Assembly: GCA_965223245.1 (NCBI GenBank)
Contig: CBDCVY010000013.1
Coordinates: 3,286,001-3,350,000 of the forward strand
Reading direction: 5' to 3'
Length of the DNA: 64,000 nt
Source: CBDCVY01 sp965223245
GTDB lineage: Bacteria > Nitrospinota > Nitrospinia > Nitrospinales > Nitrospinaceae
A program made the position numbers and the translations under genes. The notes beneath the pieces were generated by a model. That model was not told the origin of the DNA. It saw nothing but the letters and a program-made list of their open reading frames with translations, and did not search any database. Positions 53,381 to 63,354 of the stretch are shown piece by piece (position 1 is the first letter of the stretch; each line of letters begins with the position of its first letter).

Positions 53381-54151
53381 TCAGCTAACATCCATTAGAG
53401 GAGTTGCTTCATTTTGATTTGCTAAAAATAAAGGAATAGATTTGTTGGAAAGAGAACGACGAACTGCGGAAATCGCTTTTTGAGGATGGTTATTCGATTC
53501 ACTTAAATGCATTAAGACTATTTTTTTCAGATTAGGATGCTCTACCGATTTTAATAATTCGGCACAATCTTCGTTGGATAAATGCCCATGAGATCCCAGT
53601 ATTCTCTGTTTCAAATGCCATGGATATGCACCCTCTTTAAGCATAGGAATGTCGTGGTTTGCTTCCACCAATAGCGTGTCCGAATTTTTTAACTTTTCTT
53701 TAACAGAGGGTGGAACGGACCCTAAATCTGTTGCATGTCCTAATTTTTTATCACCGCATCGAACCACAAATGCAACCGATTCAGCTGCATCATGAGGAGT
53801 GGGGAACGATTCAACGTTCAAACTTTTTACTTCAATATTATCTTGTTGGGAAATACGCCGCCATCCCGTTGTCAATCCATAAGATTGCCTGGCTTTTCTA
53901 AAAGTCCCTTCAGTGCAATAAACGGGAATCTTATATTTTATTGCTAAGGTGCCTACACCTCGGACATGATCGGAATGCTCATGAGTAATAAAAAGGGCAT
54001 CAATATTATCCAGCGTTCTCTTAAGCAGAGCTAATCGAGTGGAAAGCGACCTTGCACCAATTCCAGCATCAATTAAAATTCTAGCGTTCCCTCCTTCAAT
54101 ATAAAGAGAATTTCCTTTACTCCCGCTAGACAAAACCGAAAATTTAAAAAT
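53381..54151 (-). CDS. WalJ/YycJ-like metallo-beta-lactamase fold hydrolase, likely ATT start
   Basis: About 256 aa. The zinc motif HEHSDH (about residues 57-62) and the SSGSKGNS opening are typical of YycJ/WalJ, a cytoplasmic MBL nuclease. The conserved first strand F-K-F-S-V-L lies upstream of the first available conventional start, a TTG at 54131-54133. A GGAAAGG Shine-Dalgarno stands 7 nt before an ATT (54149-54151), after an in-frame stop. I therefore favour ATT as the start, giving FKFSVLSSGSKGN; the TTG would be 25 nt from the SD. Confidence 0.85.
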   Translation of the reverse strand: MFKFSVLSSGSKGNSLYIEGGNARILIDAGIGARSLSTRLALLKRTLDNIDALFITHEHSDHVRGVGTLAIKYKIPVYCTEGTFRKARQSYGLTTGWRRISQQDNIEVKSLNVESFPTPHDAAESVAFVVRCGDKKLGHATDLGSVPPSVKEKLKNSDTLLVEANHDIPMLKEGAYPWHLKQRILGSHGHLSNEDCAELLKSVEHPNLKKIVLMHLSESNNHPQKAISAVRRSLSNKSIPLFLANQNEATPLMDVS

Positions 54152-54301
54152 GATTTAACCTTTCCAAAAAATTAATTCTTAGGTGGTTAATCATACATGG
54201 AATTGATTGTTGTAGGTTAATTTTTTTGAGGGAAAGACAATAAAAAAAACTGGGTACCCTACATCAAGGAATTTTTATATAGGCATTTTGATTAAAAAAA
54301 T

Positions 54302-54688
54302 TTAAACTTTCTTATGTTCTTTAACTACTTTCATGGCATCCATTAAATATTGATGGTTCGATTGAGACAATTTTACTGCAAGACAAAAGCTTTGAGGAGA
54401 TTTTCTTCTTTTTGGTTTTTTGTCGCTTGGCTCACAACGAAGCACTTCAACCTTCAAATGAGCATTTCGAATTTTCTCATCATCCGAAATAATTTCTATA
54501 GATAACTCTGTACTTGGCGGAAATTCTCTTTCTAACTCAATAGCAAAACCACCGACGGTTAAGTTTTCAATATTTCCCTTGAGCTTTTCGTCTTTAAAAT
54601 AAACGTACACTTCCAAAGGATAGTCAATCCTGGGGAATCCTCTATTATCCTTTGGTTCAACATTTTTACTACCACTAAGATTTAACAT
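54302..54688 (-). CDS. PilZ domain protein (c-di-GMP effector)
   Basis: 128 aa, a single PilZ domain. The c-di-GMP-binding RxxxR is R16-x3-R20 and the [DN]xSxxG motif reads N42-L-T-V-G-G47. Both halves of the binding site are thus close to canonical. It lies 21 bp downstream of the aldehyde dehydrogenase, same strand. PilZ proteins often tie c-di-GMP to motility or pili. Confidence 0.88.
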   Translation of the reverse strand: MLNLSGSKNVEPKDNRGFPRIDYPLEVYVYFKDEKLKGNIENLTVGGFAIELEREFPPSTELSIEIISDDEKIRNAHLKVEVLRCEPSDKKPKRRKSPQSFCLAVKLSQSNHQYLMDAMKVVKEHKKV

Positions 54689-54709
54689 TTTTCTCCATCC
54701 ATAAAAAAA

Positions 54710-56194
54710 TTAATGATCAATTTGAGCTTTTTGAAGTTTTCCGCTGTAGTCAACATAAACTGATTTCCATTCAGAAAATATTTCTAAAGCCGCGGTTCCC
54801 GCCTCTCGGTGACCGTTTCCAGTTCCTTTTGTCCCCCCAAAAGGAAGTTGTATTTCTGCTCCAATGGTGGAGGCATTAATATAAGTAATTCCAGTATCCA
54901 AAGTTTTAATAGCCTGGAATGCTTGGTTTACGTTTTTAGTATAAATCGCCGAGGAAAGCCCAAATTTAGAATCATTAACAATTTCCACCGCTTGATCCAA
55001 ATTGTTACATGGAATTATTCCTAAAACCGGCCCAAAAATTTCCTCTTGGGCAATGCGCATTTTTGGTTTTACATCGCCAAAAATTGTAGGCTTATAAAAA
55101 TATCCATTTTTACATCCCTTACCTGTCTCAAAATCTCCTCCTGTTAATAAAGAGGCTCCTTCATCTTTCCCTATCTGAACATAATGATGAACTTTATCTC
55201 GTTGTCCTTCATTGACAAGTGGTCCCACATCAATTTTTGAATTCAAGCCATCTCCCACTCGCAATGATTTTGCACGAGTCACCAACAATTTCGTAAATTT
55301 CTTTATTATCTTTTTGTGGACGATGACACGACTACATGCAGTGCAACGTTGACCTGTAGTTCCAAATGCACCAAACAACACTCCTTCAACTGCTAAATCC
55401 AAGTCAGCATCATCCATCACAATAATGGCGTTCTTTCCACCCATTTCCAGCGAGTATTGTTTCATATTCTTTGCACAACTCGACGCAATAATTGCACCAG
55501 TATCTGTTGAACCCGTAAAAGATACTAAGTTTATCTTTGAGTGCTCCATCAGAGGAGTTCCAACACTTCCACCGGACCCCGTGACCAGATTCAAAACACC
55601 GGGTGGTAAACCGGCTTTTTCAAAAATTTTCACAAAATTCACTACCGATAATGGAGTGTCTGTGGCTGGTTTAATTACCACAGTATTTCCACATACAAGG
55701 GCAGGAATCAATTTCCACGAGGGAATAGCCAAGGGAAAATTCCAAGGAGTAATTGCAGCTACCAAACCGACCGGCATTCGGACAGACATACAAAACTTGT
55801 CCGATAATTCAGAAGGAACAGTTTCGCCCAATAATCTTCTTCCTTCACCGGCTGTATAATAAGTTAAGTCAATAGCCTCCTGCACATCTCCACGGGCTTC
55901 GGAGATAATCTTTCCCATTTCCCGAGTCATGTCCTTAGCAATTACATCTTTATTTTTCACTAAAAGTTCAGCAACCCGGTAAAGAATTTCTCCCCGTTTG
56001 GGAGCGGGAGTTTCTCTCCACATCTTCTGAGCATTTTCAGCAGCCTCTACTGCTTCTTCTACGTCTTTTTGATTGGATTTTGGAAAGCGTCCTAAAGTTT
56101 CTTTGCAATTCGCAGGATTAACATTTTCAAAAGTTTCACCACTTGCAGATGACTTCCACTTTCCATTGATGTAATTTTTATATTCTTTAGCCAC
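54710..56194 (-). CDS. NAD(P)-dependent aldehyde dehydrogenase
   Basis: 494 aa, ALDH superfamily. N152 (PWNFP), E250 (LEMGGKN) and the catalytic C284 (GQRC) are all in place. The overall sequence is closest by eye to alpha-ketoglutaric-semialdehyde or succinate-semialdehyde type dehydrogenases, but the substrate cannot be fixed. Standard Shine-Dalgarno GAGG upstream. Confidence 0.93.
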   Translation of the reverse strand: MAKEYKNYINGKWKSSASGETFENVNPANCKETLGRFPKSNQKDVEEAVEAAENAQKMWRETPAPKRGEILYRVAELLVKNKDVIAKDMTREMGKIISEARGDVQEAIDLTYYTAGEGRRLLGETVPSELSDKFCMSVRMPVGLVAAITPWNFPLAIPSWKLIPALVCGNTVVIKPATDTPLSVVNFVKIFEKAGLPPGVLNLVTGSGGSVGTPLMEHSKINLVSFTGSTDTGAIIASSCAKNMKQYSLEMGGKNAIIVMDDADLDLAVEGVLFGAFGTTGQRCTACSRVIVHKKIIKKFTKLLVTRAKSLRVGDGLNSKIDVGPLVNEGQRDKVHHYVQIGKDEGASLLTGGDFETGKGCKNGYFYKPTIFGDVKPKMRIAQEEIFGPVLGIIPCNNLDQAVEIVNDSKFGLSSAIYTKNVNQAFQAIKTLDTGITYINASTIGAEIQLPFGGTKGTGNGHREAGTAALEIFSEWKSVYVDYSGKLQKAQIDH

Positions 56195-56397
56195 GATTTA
56201 CCTCCTTAATCCCATCATTGTTTCAAAAAAACAAAATGAAATTTTTCAAAAGGTTGTTATCAAACCTATTATATATTTCCTTCGTGGCGTCAAAGTTTTT
56301 ATTTATGAGCCTTTGACAAAAAGTGCCTATCTTTCGAATATAACAGTGGGAGAGAGGAAGTCAAGATGAAGAATTACCTAAAATTAGGTTAATTGAT

Positions 56398-57468
56398 TTA
56401 CAATAGCTTGATCAAATGTTGTTCTGTTACATGATCAACAATTTCAACTTTTCCAATTTCTTTAACCAAAATAAACTTCATTTTTTTGTCTCTTACTTTT
56501 TTATCTAAATACATAGCATCTAAATATTTATCTTTGGAATACTCCGGCCATTGAGTCGGCAAATTAAACTGTTTTATTAAACCTTCGATTCTTTCTACCG
56601 TTTCCTGCAAACACTTCCCTAATGATTGCGATAACTTCGCAGCATAGACCATTCCCATTGCTACCGCCTCTCCGTGTTTATACCGGGAGTATTGGGAAAG
56701 TGCTTCAATAGCGTGACCAAAAGTATGACCAAAATTTAGTACCATGCGATAATTACTTTCGGTTTCATCTTTTTCCACCACTTTTGCTTTAATGGAACAA
56801 GACGTTTTAATAATATGAATCAAAGTTTCGGCATCTTTGCTTAAAACCTGATCCACATGATCTTCCAAATACGAAAACAGATTTGGGTCTTCAATAACGC
56901 CATACTTAATGATTTCAGCCAAACCTGCTCTGAACTCAATATCAGGAAGGGTTTTGAGAGTTTCTAAATCTATTATTACGGTTTTAGGTTGGTAGAAAGC
57001 ACCGATTAAGTTTTTCCCTTTTGGGTGGTTCACAGCAGTTTTACCACCCACGCTGCTATCCACTTGAGCTAATAAACTTGTAGGCACTTGAACGTAGGGT
57101 ACGCCTCGTTGGTAAGTAGCAGCCACAAATCCCGTTAAATCCCCCACAACTCCACCTCCCAGAGCAAACATCAAAGTTCTTCTATCACACTGTGAGTCCA
57201 CCAAATGGTCATACACAGTTTGTGCAATCTGAATAGTTTTGTGCGTCTCACCTTCAGGAATTTCAAAAATATCGGATTCAAGTCCAATTTGTTGGAGAGC
57301 TTTCTTTAAGGTTTCTCCATACAATCGGTGGATGGCAGGGTTAGTAACTATTAATGAACGTTTATAATCTGAAAAATTAGGAAGGAAATCCCCAAGTTTG
57401 GGGAGGAATGATCGGCCAATTAAAATATCATAACTTCTATCGGCCAGATCAATCCTTAATTTATTCAT
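56398..57468 (-). CDS. aroB: 3-dehydroquinate synthase
   Basis: Second step of the shikimate pathway. The NAD-binding GGGVVGD is at 104-110, with FVAATYQRGVPYVQVPTSLLAQVDSSVGGK following. 356 aa. It overlaps pilQ by 4 bp, an arrangement (pilQ-aroB, often with aroK) conserved in many diderms. Confidence 0.96.
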   Translation of the reverse strand: MNKLRIDLADRSYDILIGRSFLPKLGDFLPNFSDYKRSLIVTNPAIHRLYGETLKKALQQIGLESDIFEIPEGETHKTIQIAQTVYDHLVDSQCDRRTLMFALGGGVVGDLTGFVAATYQRGVPYVQVPTSLLAQVDSSVGGKTAVNHPKGKNLIGAFYQPKTVIIDLETLKTLPDIEFRAGLAEIIKYGVIEDPNLFSYLEDHVDQVLSKDAETLIHIIKTSCSIKAKVVEKDETESNYRMVLNFGHTFGHAIEALSQYSRYKHGEAVAMGMVYAAKLSQSLGKCLQETVERIEGLIKQFNLPTQWPEYSKDKYLDAMYLDKKVRDKKMKFILVKEIGKVEIVDHVTEQHLIKLL

Positions 57469-59327
57469 GAACCTCCAGGACTTGTATCCCTAACAATGGT
57501 CGGTGTTACAAAGATTAATAATTCTGAAATATCATCTAATTGGGATCTATTTTTAAATAAATATCCCAAAACAGGAATCTTATGTAAATAAGGAATAGCT
57601 CCTTTATTTTCTTCAGATTCCTTTTGATACAATCCTCCTAACACAGCAGTTGAACCATTGTCAACCAATACTTCCGTTTGTGCTTCTTTAGTAATAATAG
57701 TGGGAACACCCAATACTGGATTATCAAAGTCAGCCTGGTTTTGCTTCGCTTCGATTTTCATGTAAATATCTTCCTCAGCTGTAATATGAGGAGTAACTGT
57801 CAATCTCAGGTCAGCGTCAACCCATGCAATTTTTGTCCCTTCATTAGCAGAGGTCGTTTGATATGGAATTTGTTGTCCACTTTTAATTAATGCTTCTTTA
57901 TTGTCCAAAGTAGTTACCTTTGGATTGGCAACGGTTCTGGATTTTCCTTGCTCTTCCAATGCTTCTATTTGAATATCTAGAGCGTGGTCTCCATTACTTG
58001 TGAGTAAGCTCACACCGAAAGACCCTGCAGGAACTCCACTGGGAACGCCTAAGTCAACAATAAAGTCATTAATTACTTCTCCTGTAACCGCAGGATCTAA
58101 TTGACCTCGAGTATTTCTAGACCCACCAAAAGAAATAATTGAGGGAAAGCTATCAGCTTTAAAAGTTTTCTTTCTGGCAAAGACTCCCCAATTGATTCCC
58201 AATTCCTGGGCGAAGTTTCGACGAATTTCAATAATTTTAGACTCGATCATGACTTGAGGGGTTTGCACATCCAAGGTTCGTATTACACTTGTCATTTCGT
58301 CTACTTTTACTTGGATGTCTGTCAAAATAAGAGTATTAGTTCGAACATCTGCTGTAATATTGCCGCGATCCTGGCTGGCCAATCCTTTCAGGTTGGTCAC
58401 CATATCATTGATATCAGCATAATTGATTCGGATCATTTCTGTAACTAATGCTTCCGTTTCCTGATCGGCCATTAAAGTAGCCTTGGGTGCAATTCGGATA
58501 ACATTGAGTTCACATACTCTCCCTAAAGCATTATTTTCTAAGATCAACTCTAAAGCAGTATTCCATGGTACATCAATCAAACGAATATTAGCCGCACCTG
58601 TCACGTCAGGTGATAGAACCACATTAAATCCGCTTACTTCAGAAATAATTCGGAAAATATTTTTTATATTGGCATTCTGGAAATCTAAATTTATGGGTTC
58701 TTTATCTCCTCCCAGTATTTCTGCACAGGTATCAGTTCTTCCTTTGCCTACGCCTTCTGTATAAATTGAAGACTCAACACCGCCCACCTCTGAATTACCT
58801 GTATTCTCTGACACCTGGGAGGAATTATCTGATTTTGTTGACGCGGAGATCAATTGGACTTCCAAAACATTGGTTCCTGGTTTCAATATCTCATAGGAAA
58901 CTGCACTAGAAAGCCCAATCTCTAAACGTAATACTTGCGCTTCTTCAAAATAAATAACTCGAATTGCAGTTACATCCTCTTTATTTACTTCTGTCACATT
59001 AGGTATTGAACCCTGAACGGCTCCCGGAAAATCAAGTACCAAACGAAGAGGATTCACTAATTTGAAAGCGGTATAATTAAGCGGTTGGGTGGATTTAATA
59101 GAAACGGTTACTCCACCATTTTCTGATCGGGTTGAAAGATCTGTTAAAGTGGGCAAAACATTCGCGTCCCCTGAGTTTGGATTTGCCTCAGCTACTTGTA
59201 TTTCCACTGATGGGGGCGAGTTAGCTGGATTTTGGGCATCCTTTGCAAAACCTTGGATGGAAATCCCAAGGAAACACAAAATGAAAAGTATGTATAACGT
59301 CTTTTTTGGAAAAGCGTGTGTTCTCAC
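57465..59327 (-). CDS. pilQ: Type IV pilus secretin PilQ
   Basis: About 620 aa. Signal peptide, then an AMIN-like domain (about 60-150), an STN/secretin N-domain region near 220-370 and the C-terminal secretin pore (about 375-615) with VANPKVTTLDNKEA and the TEVLVDNGSTAVLGGLY signature. I place the start at the GTG 59325-59327, with a GAGGA Shine-Dalgarno; a TTG six codons upstream (59345) overlaps the pilP stop and is also possible. PilQ forms the outer membrane channel for the pilus. Confidence 0.94.
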   Translation of the reverse strand: MRTHAFPKKTLYILFILCFLGISIQGFAKDAQNPANSPPSVEIQVAEANPNSGDANVLPTLTDLSTRSENGGVTVSIKSTQPLNYTAFKLVNPLRLVLDFPGAVQGSIPNVTEVNKEDVTAIRVIYFEEAQVLRLEIGLSSAVSYEILKPGTNVLEVQLISASTKSDNSSQVSENTGNSEVGGVESSIYTEGVGKGRTDTCAEILGGDKEPINLDFQNANIKNIFRIISEVSGFNVVLSPDVTGAANIRLIDVPWNTALELILENNALGRVCELNVIRIAPKATLMADQETEALVTEMIRINYADINDMVTNLKGLASQDRGNITADVRTNTLILTDIQVKVDEMTSVIRTLDVQTPQVMIESKIIEIRRNFAQELGINWGVFARKKTFKADSFPSIISFGGSRNTRGQLDPAVTGEVINDFIVDLGVPSGVPAGSFGVSLLTSNGDHALDIQIEALEEQGKSRTVANPKVTTLDNKEALIKSGQQIPYQTTSANEGTKIAWVDADLRLTVTPHITAEEDIYMKIEAKQNQADFDNPVLGVPTIITKEAQTEVLVDNGSTAVLGGLYQKESEENKGAIPYLHKIPVLGYLFKNRSQLDDISELLIFVTPTIVRDTSPGGS

Positions 59328-59341
59328 AATATTATCCTCAC

Positions 59342-60838
59342 TCAATTTTCAACCATTTGGTTAAACTCAATTAACTGAGTTACCGAAAAAATACTTCCTT
59401 TAAAATCTCGAACTCTTTCAACCACAATTATTTTTTCCTGATCGATAGATTCCACCACTCCATAATTAGGGCCAATTAACGAACCTACTCGCACCGTATG
59501 CCCCATAGTGTCCTGGGTTTCTACAAGAGCAACTGTACCAAAACCGTCCCACAAAACTCCGGATAACTTCAAGTTTTGAATTTCAGCTTGAAGAGGAGTC
59601 TTTACTAGTTGATCTGCATAATTCCGAGCTTTTTCGATCAGTTTTTTATAGTTGTTCACCTCATTTTCAAAATCAGATTGGGAAAGACCTTCTAAACGTT
59701 TTTTGTTGCGAAACGATGTTGCATAATATTCCAGATCTGAATACAGCGTAGGATCGATCTGTTTAAGTTTTTTAAATAATTCATATGGAATCGTATTTAG
59801 ATCCTTAATTTCTTCATCAAACCTTTTTTTCTTGCCCTTGTCTTCAGTAGGTACTTGCGCAACCACTGGCGGAGGTTCTTCTTTCACCAAAGGATCAAAA
59901 GGATCTCTCCGGTTAGTGAACATATAACGGAGTCCAGGTGAGAAAACGGTTTTAATAGTTTCTTTGTCTTGTTCGCTGGCTTCTAAGATTGTTAATAAAC
60001 TGTCAACTCGGCGACGGGCTTTTCGATTCATTACTCCAATTCCATCCGCATTCCCTCTTTTATCGGCCTTATTAAACCATTGTCCTTCATCCGATTCGTA
60101 AAAGGAGACTAGCTTATTGAGCTGCTTATCAGTTAAAGATCTATAACGAAATAAGTCTTCAATTAAATGCAGTGACCTCTGGTGCTCCCGTTGCTCCACT
60201 TTCATTTTGGTTATTAGTTTTTCCACATCTTCAGCTTGAAGCTCTTCATTGAGAGGACCTACGGTTCTTAAAATCGAGGCTTTATTATCAAGATCATAAT
60301 TGACAACCGTTCTTGCATTTTCCAGTCTATCTACTAGAGTAAGCCTCGATTTTGACGGAGGATTCTTAGTAATTTCCTGAACAAACTTTTTGTAACCCCT
60401 GGAACTGTTTAAAGATTCATGTTCTAAACGGACCACTTTTCGTCCTAATTTGCTTTTAAAAAATTTAACCGCTTTTCGAATATGTCTATTGTTATAGTCT
60501 TTTAAAATTCTTCGATATTTTGTTTTGTAGAAATCATTTAAATTAAAAGAACCTTTATAAACTGAATTAATTAAATCAATATGCTCGGCGGAAAGACCGA
60601 TACTTTGCAGCATTTTTGTACCTGTAAAAATATCAGGTGGAAGCTTCATCTTTGATAAAATTCGCTTCTCTTTTTCCATGCCACTCACTCTATACAACTC
60701 TTTTGACAAAGATTGTTTGTTTGAAGATTTTTTTGCAATTGCCGCTGCCGCATCTTCATTAAGTAAACCAATGGGGGAGAAAAACATTCCTGCCATTAGA
60801 ATTAAGCAAATCATGAACTTTATTGATTTCACTCTCAT
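59342..60838 (-). CDS. pilP: PilP fused to duplicated DUF2059-like modules
   Basis: About 498 aa from ATG 60838, which has AAGGG seven bases upstream; a GTG at 60880 overlapping pilO is an alternative. A signal peptide is followed by two DUF2059-like helical units: AVKFFKSKLGRKVVRLE in the first and KLVSFYESDEGQWF in the second. The PilP domain is at the C-terminus (LSGVLWDGFGTVALVE, GSLIGPNYGVVESI). Standard PilP is ~170-200 aa, a lipoprotein that links PilNO to PilQ; this one has a much longer N-terminus and no lipobox that I see. Confidence 0.8.
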   Translation of the reverse strand: MRVKSIKFMICLILMAGMFFSPIGLLNEDAAAAIAKKSSNKQSLSKELYRVSGMEKEKRILSKMKLPPDIFTGTKMLQSIGLSAEHIDLINSVYKGSFNLNDFYKTKYRRILKDYNNRHIRKAVKFFKSKLGRKVVRLEHESLNSSRGYKKFVQEITKNPPSKSRLTLVDRLENARTVVNYDLDNKASILRTVGPLNEELQAEDVEKLITKMKVEQREHQRSLHLIEDLFRYRSLTDKQLNKLVSFYESDEGQWFNKADKRGNADGIGVMNRKARRRVDSLLTILEASEQDKETIKTVFSPGLRYMFTNRRDPFDPLVKEEPPPVVAQVPTEDKGKKKRFDEEIKDLNTIPYELFKKLKQIDPTLYSDLEYYATSFRNKKRLEGLSQSDFENEVNNYKKLIEKARNYADQLVKTPLQAEIQNLKLSGVLWDGFGTVALVETQDTMGHTVRVGSLIGPNYGVVESIDQEKIIVVERVRDFKGSIFSVTQLIEFNQMVEN

Positions 60839-60876
60839 AAGAGAACCCTTATCTCTCCAAGAAGAATTATTGATCG

Positions 60877-61521
60877 TCACAGAACCTCCGCTCCTTCGAT
60901 ATAGGCATAGGTATTGGCTTTAATTGAAGTTTGCAATCGATCCACATCCTGCAATTCAGTTTTACCGGTTGCATCTTTCTTTATTTTTTTAGCGGGTTTA
61001 ATTTCCATTTTAAGGTCAGAAATATTAACCAACCGGAGTAAACTTTGAAGCATATCGAAAAAACCCGCCGTCCGATAATATTCCCCTGAGAAAGTAATAG
61101 TCACGGGAATTTCTTTATAGAAATCATTGTCTTTAGCCTCGCCCATTTTAAAATTTAAAATTTGAAGGCCTAAAAATCCTGCCACATCACTTAGTTTATT
61201 TAACAAATCAGGAATTTCCTCAGGAAGTGGTAGCTGCCTTTTTTTCTCAACTAAGGTCCCTTCCAATGTCGCAACTTGTTTCACTACTACATCCATTTGA
61301 CTGACTGCTTTTTTATATTTTGCAAGCTTATTTCTAGTACTAACCTTTTTTTGTTCCAAGGAGGCATATTCCACCTGCTTGTCTTCATAAACAAAAAAGT
61401 AATACCCAGCCAAAACTCCCATACTTAGGACTCCAGCCACTATCAGCATATGGACAAACTTTAAATTCTCTAAAGAGTGGTAAGGTAAACGATCAAATAT
61501 TTTTTCTAAGACCGATTTCAT
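60877..61521 (-). CDS. pilO: Type IV pilus assembly protein PilO
   Basis: 214 aa: one N-terminal membrane helix (about 25-45), a coiled coil with VSQMDVVVKQVATLEGTLVEKKRQLPLPEEIPDLLNKL features in separate pieces, and a periplasmic ferredoxin-like domain (GEYYRTAGFFDMLQSLLRLVNISDLKM). It pairs with PilN as the inner-membrane alignment subcomplex. It lies 12 bp after pilN. Confidence 0.93.
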   Translation of the reverse strand: MKSVLEKIFDRLPYHSLENLKFVHMLIVAGVLSMGVLAGYYFFVYEDKQVEYASLEQKKVSTRNKLAKYKKAVSQMDVVVKQVATLEGTLVEKKRQLPLPEEIPDLLNKLSDVAGFLGLQILNFKMGEAKDNDFYKEIPVTITFSGEYYRTAGFFDMLQSLLRLVNISDLKMEIKPAKKIKKDATGKTELQDVDRLQTSIKANTYAYIEGAEVL

Positions 61522-61533
61522 AGATTGACTTCC

Positions 61534-62190
61534 TTAAGCTTGAACATCAGATTTCATTACATGGCAATAAATTGTAAATTCTCTAATCGGATTTAAACCA
61601 ATCCATATTTCTTTGGTGGAGAACAACAATACATGATCTAAATAAGGGACCCCTTTTAGTTGATCTAAAAAGTTCACTACCGATTGATCTGATTTTCCCA
61701 AACCTTTAATCTCAATAAATTGGTCATCTCCCGAGGCTTGGTTTTTGCTTTTGGGATCAATTGGTTTTGATTTTTTATTTTCAAGAAATACAAAAGGAAT
61801 TCTCTTAGCTTTTACTTCTTTTGATGTTAGTTGATCAATAGTTTTCAACCAAATATCCTCGGGAATACTTTGCCCTACGTCATCAAGGATTTCTGTTGTT
61901 CGACTTCGCTTTGTTCTTAATTGATCTATTCCGGTAATAATTTTGTTTAATTTAGATTCCTGTTTTTTTAATCTTTGTACTTTTTTATATTTAGGATCTA
62001 ATTGAGCCACTTCCACTTCAATTTCTCTAACATCATCCTTCAAATTGGCAATACTTGCTGTTTCAAATACCCAATTAACTCCACAAATCGCAATAAAAGC
62101 AAAAATGACGCTCACCGATGTAGTGAGTTGCTTTTGAATAACAACTTGACGGACAATTTTGTTATAGTCGATTAAATTGATTCGAATCAT
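61534..62190 (-). CDS. pilN: Type IV pilus assembly protein PilN
   Basis: 218 aa. The opening MIRINLIDYN is the cytoplasmic PilM-binding tail of PilN; a membrane helix (about 26-43) and a coiled coil follow, then a periplasmic domain. It overlaps pilM by 4 bp and precedes pilO. Confidence 0.93.
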   Translation of the reverse strand: MIRINLIDYNKIVRQVVIQKQLTTSVSVIFAFIAICGVNWVFETASIANLKDDVREIEVEVAQLDPKYKKVQRLKKQESKLNKIITGIDQLRTKRSRTTEILDDVGQSIPEDIWLKTIDQLTSKEVKAKRIPFVFLENKKSKPIDPKSKNQASGDDQFIEIKGLGKSDQSVVNFLDQLKGVPYLDHVLLFSTKEIWIGLNPIREFTIYCHVMKSDVQA

Positions 62191-63275
62191 AAGTAATCAA
62201 ACCTTCTGGTTGCAAGCCCTACAGCAACTGACGCCATAGGAGACATTTTTCCCAAAGTACTCTGGTCAAATTTTCTTGAATTGACCTTAATTGATTCCAT
62301 GGGATTAAAAATTTCTACTGGAATGGCAAAACGTTCAGCCATTAAACTATCGACTCCGGGGATTAAAGAGCCACCACCACACAAAAATACTTGGTCTACC
62401 TGACTATTGGAAGTGGAACTAAAAAATTCAAATGATTTCTGTACTTCCTCAAGAATGGGTTCAAAACAATCCAAGATTAGGTCAACCACTTCTTCTTTAT
62501 CAATATTACTCCGTGGCATGACGCCCAATTTCATCGACTCAGAATCCCTAAATTCAAAACCATACTGGCTCATCATTTTTGCAGTACAAACGTCTCCACC
62601 CATAGGAATATCTCGTGTAAAAGAGGTAATCCCATTCATCAAAATATTTAGGTGAGTAAACGATCCACCCAAATCAATGATTGCCACGGAGCCCATATCA
62701 AAAAGATTCCTGGATATGCTTAAGGCATTTACTACCGCAAAAACATCCAGATCAATAATGACCGGTTTCAAACCTGCGGCGGCTAACACATCAGACCGAC
62801 TGTCGATAATTTCATTTTGAACTGCAACTAAAATAATTTCTTGTTTTTCTTCATCTTCATCTTCAAAGTCATGCAGATCTTCTTTAGGGGTCGAATTTTC
62901 CACTACCTGGAAATCAATTTGAACATCATCAATATCAAATGGAATGTATTGTTCTGCCTCCTGATCAATGATTTCTTCTAATTCTTCTCGAGGCATCATA
63001 GGTACTTTTATTTTTTTAATAATTACCGCTTCACCCGCTACTGATGAAATGGCATATCTTGTGTCTACTTTTTCTGCTTTAACCAGTCGAGTGAGTGCGT
63101 CCACCACATGATCCTCATCACGGACAATTCCATCAACGACCGCTTCCTGCTCTAAGGGCATCACTCCAAAAGAAGATAGTTCATATTTATTTTTTGATCC
63201 CATTAATTGAGCCACCTTAATTGAGTTTGATCCAATATCGACAGCTAATAATGGTGTGTTTTCAGAAAGGAACAT
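62187..63275 (-). CDS. pilM: Type IV pilus assembly protein PilM
   Basis: 362 aa, actin-like ATPase. LLAVDIGSNSIKVAQL is the first phosphate loop, and VFLCGGGSLIPGVDSLMAERF the C-terminal adenosine motif. PilM is cytoplasmic and binds PilN. It is the first pil gene of the cluster, 79 bp after the XRE gene. Confidence 0.95.
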   Translation of the reverse strand: MFLSENTPLLAVDIGSNSIKVAQLMGSKNKYELSSFGVMPLEQEAVVDGIVRDEDHVVDALTRLVKAEKVDTRYAISSVAGEAVIIKKIKVPMMPREELEEIIDQEAEQYIPFDIDDVQIDFQVVENSTPKEDLHDFEDEDEEKQEIILVAVQNEIIDSRSDVLAAAGLKPVIIDLDVFAVVNALSISRNLFDMGSVAIIDLGGSFTHLNILMNGITSFTRDIPMGGDVCTAKMMSQYGFEFRDSESMKLGVMPRSNIDKEEVVDLILDCFEPILEEVQKSFEFFSSTSNSQVDQVFLCGGGSLIPGVDSLMAERFAIPVEIFNPMESIKVNSRKFDQSTLGKMSPMASVAVGLATRRFDYL

Positions 63276-63354
63276 GAATTTTTCCTAAAATAAAGTTACC
63301 TGCTAAAATCTTGAAGAACTCGGCTAATTTCATGAGCTTTGCCGATTAAAGTTT

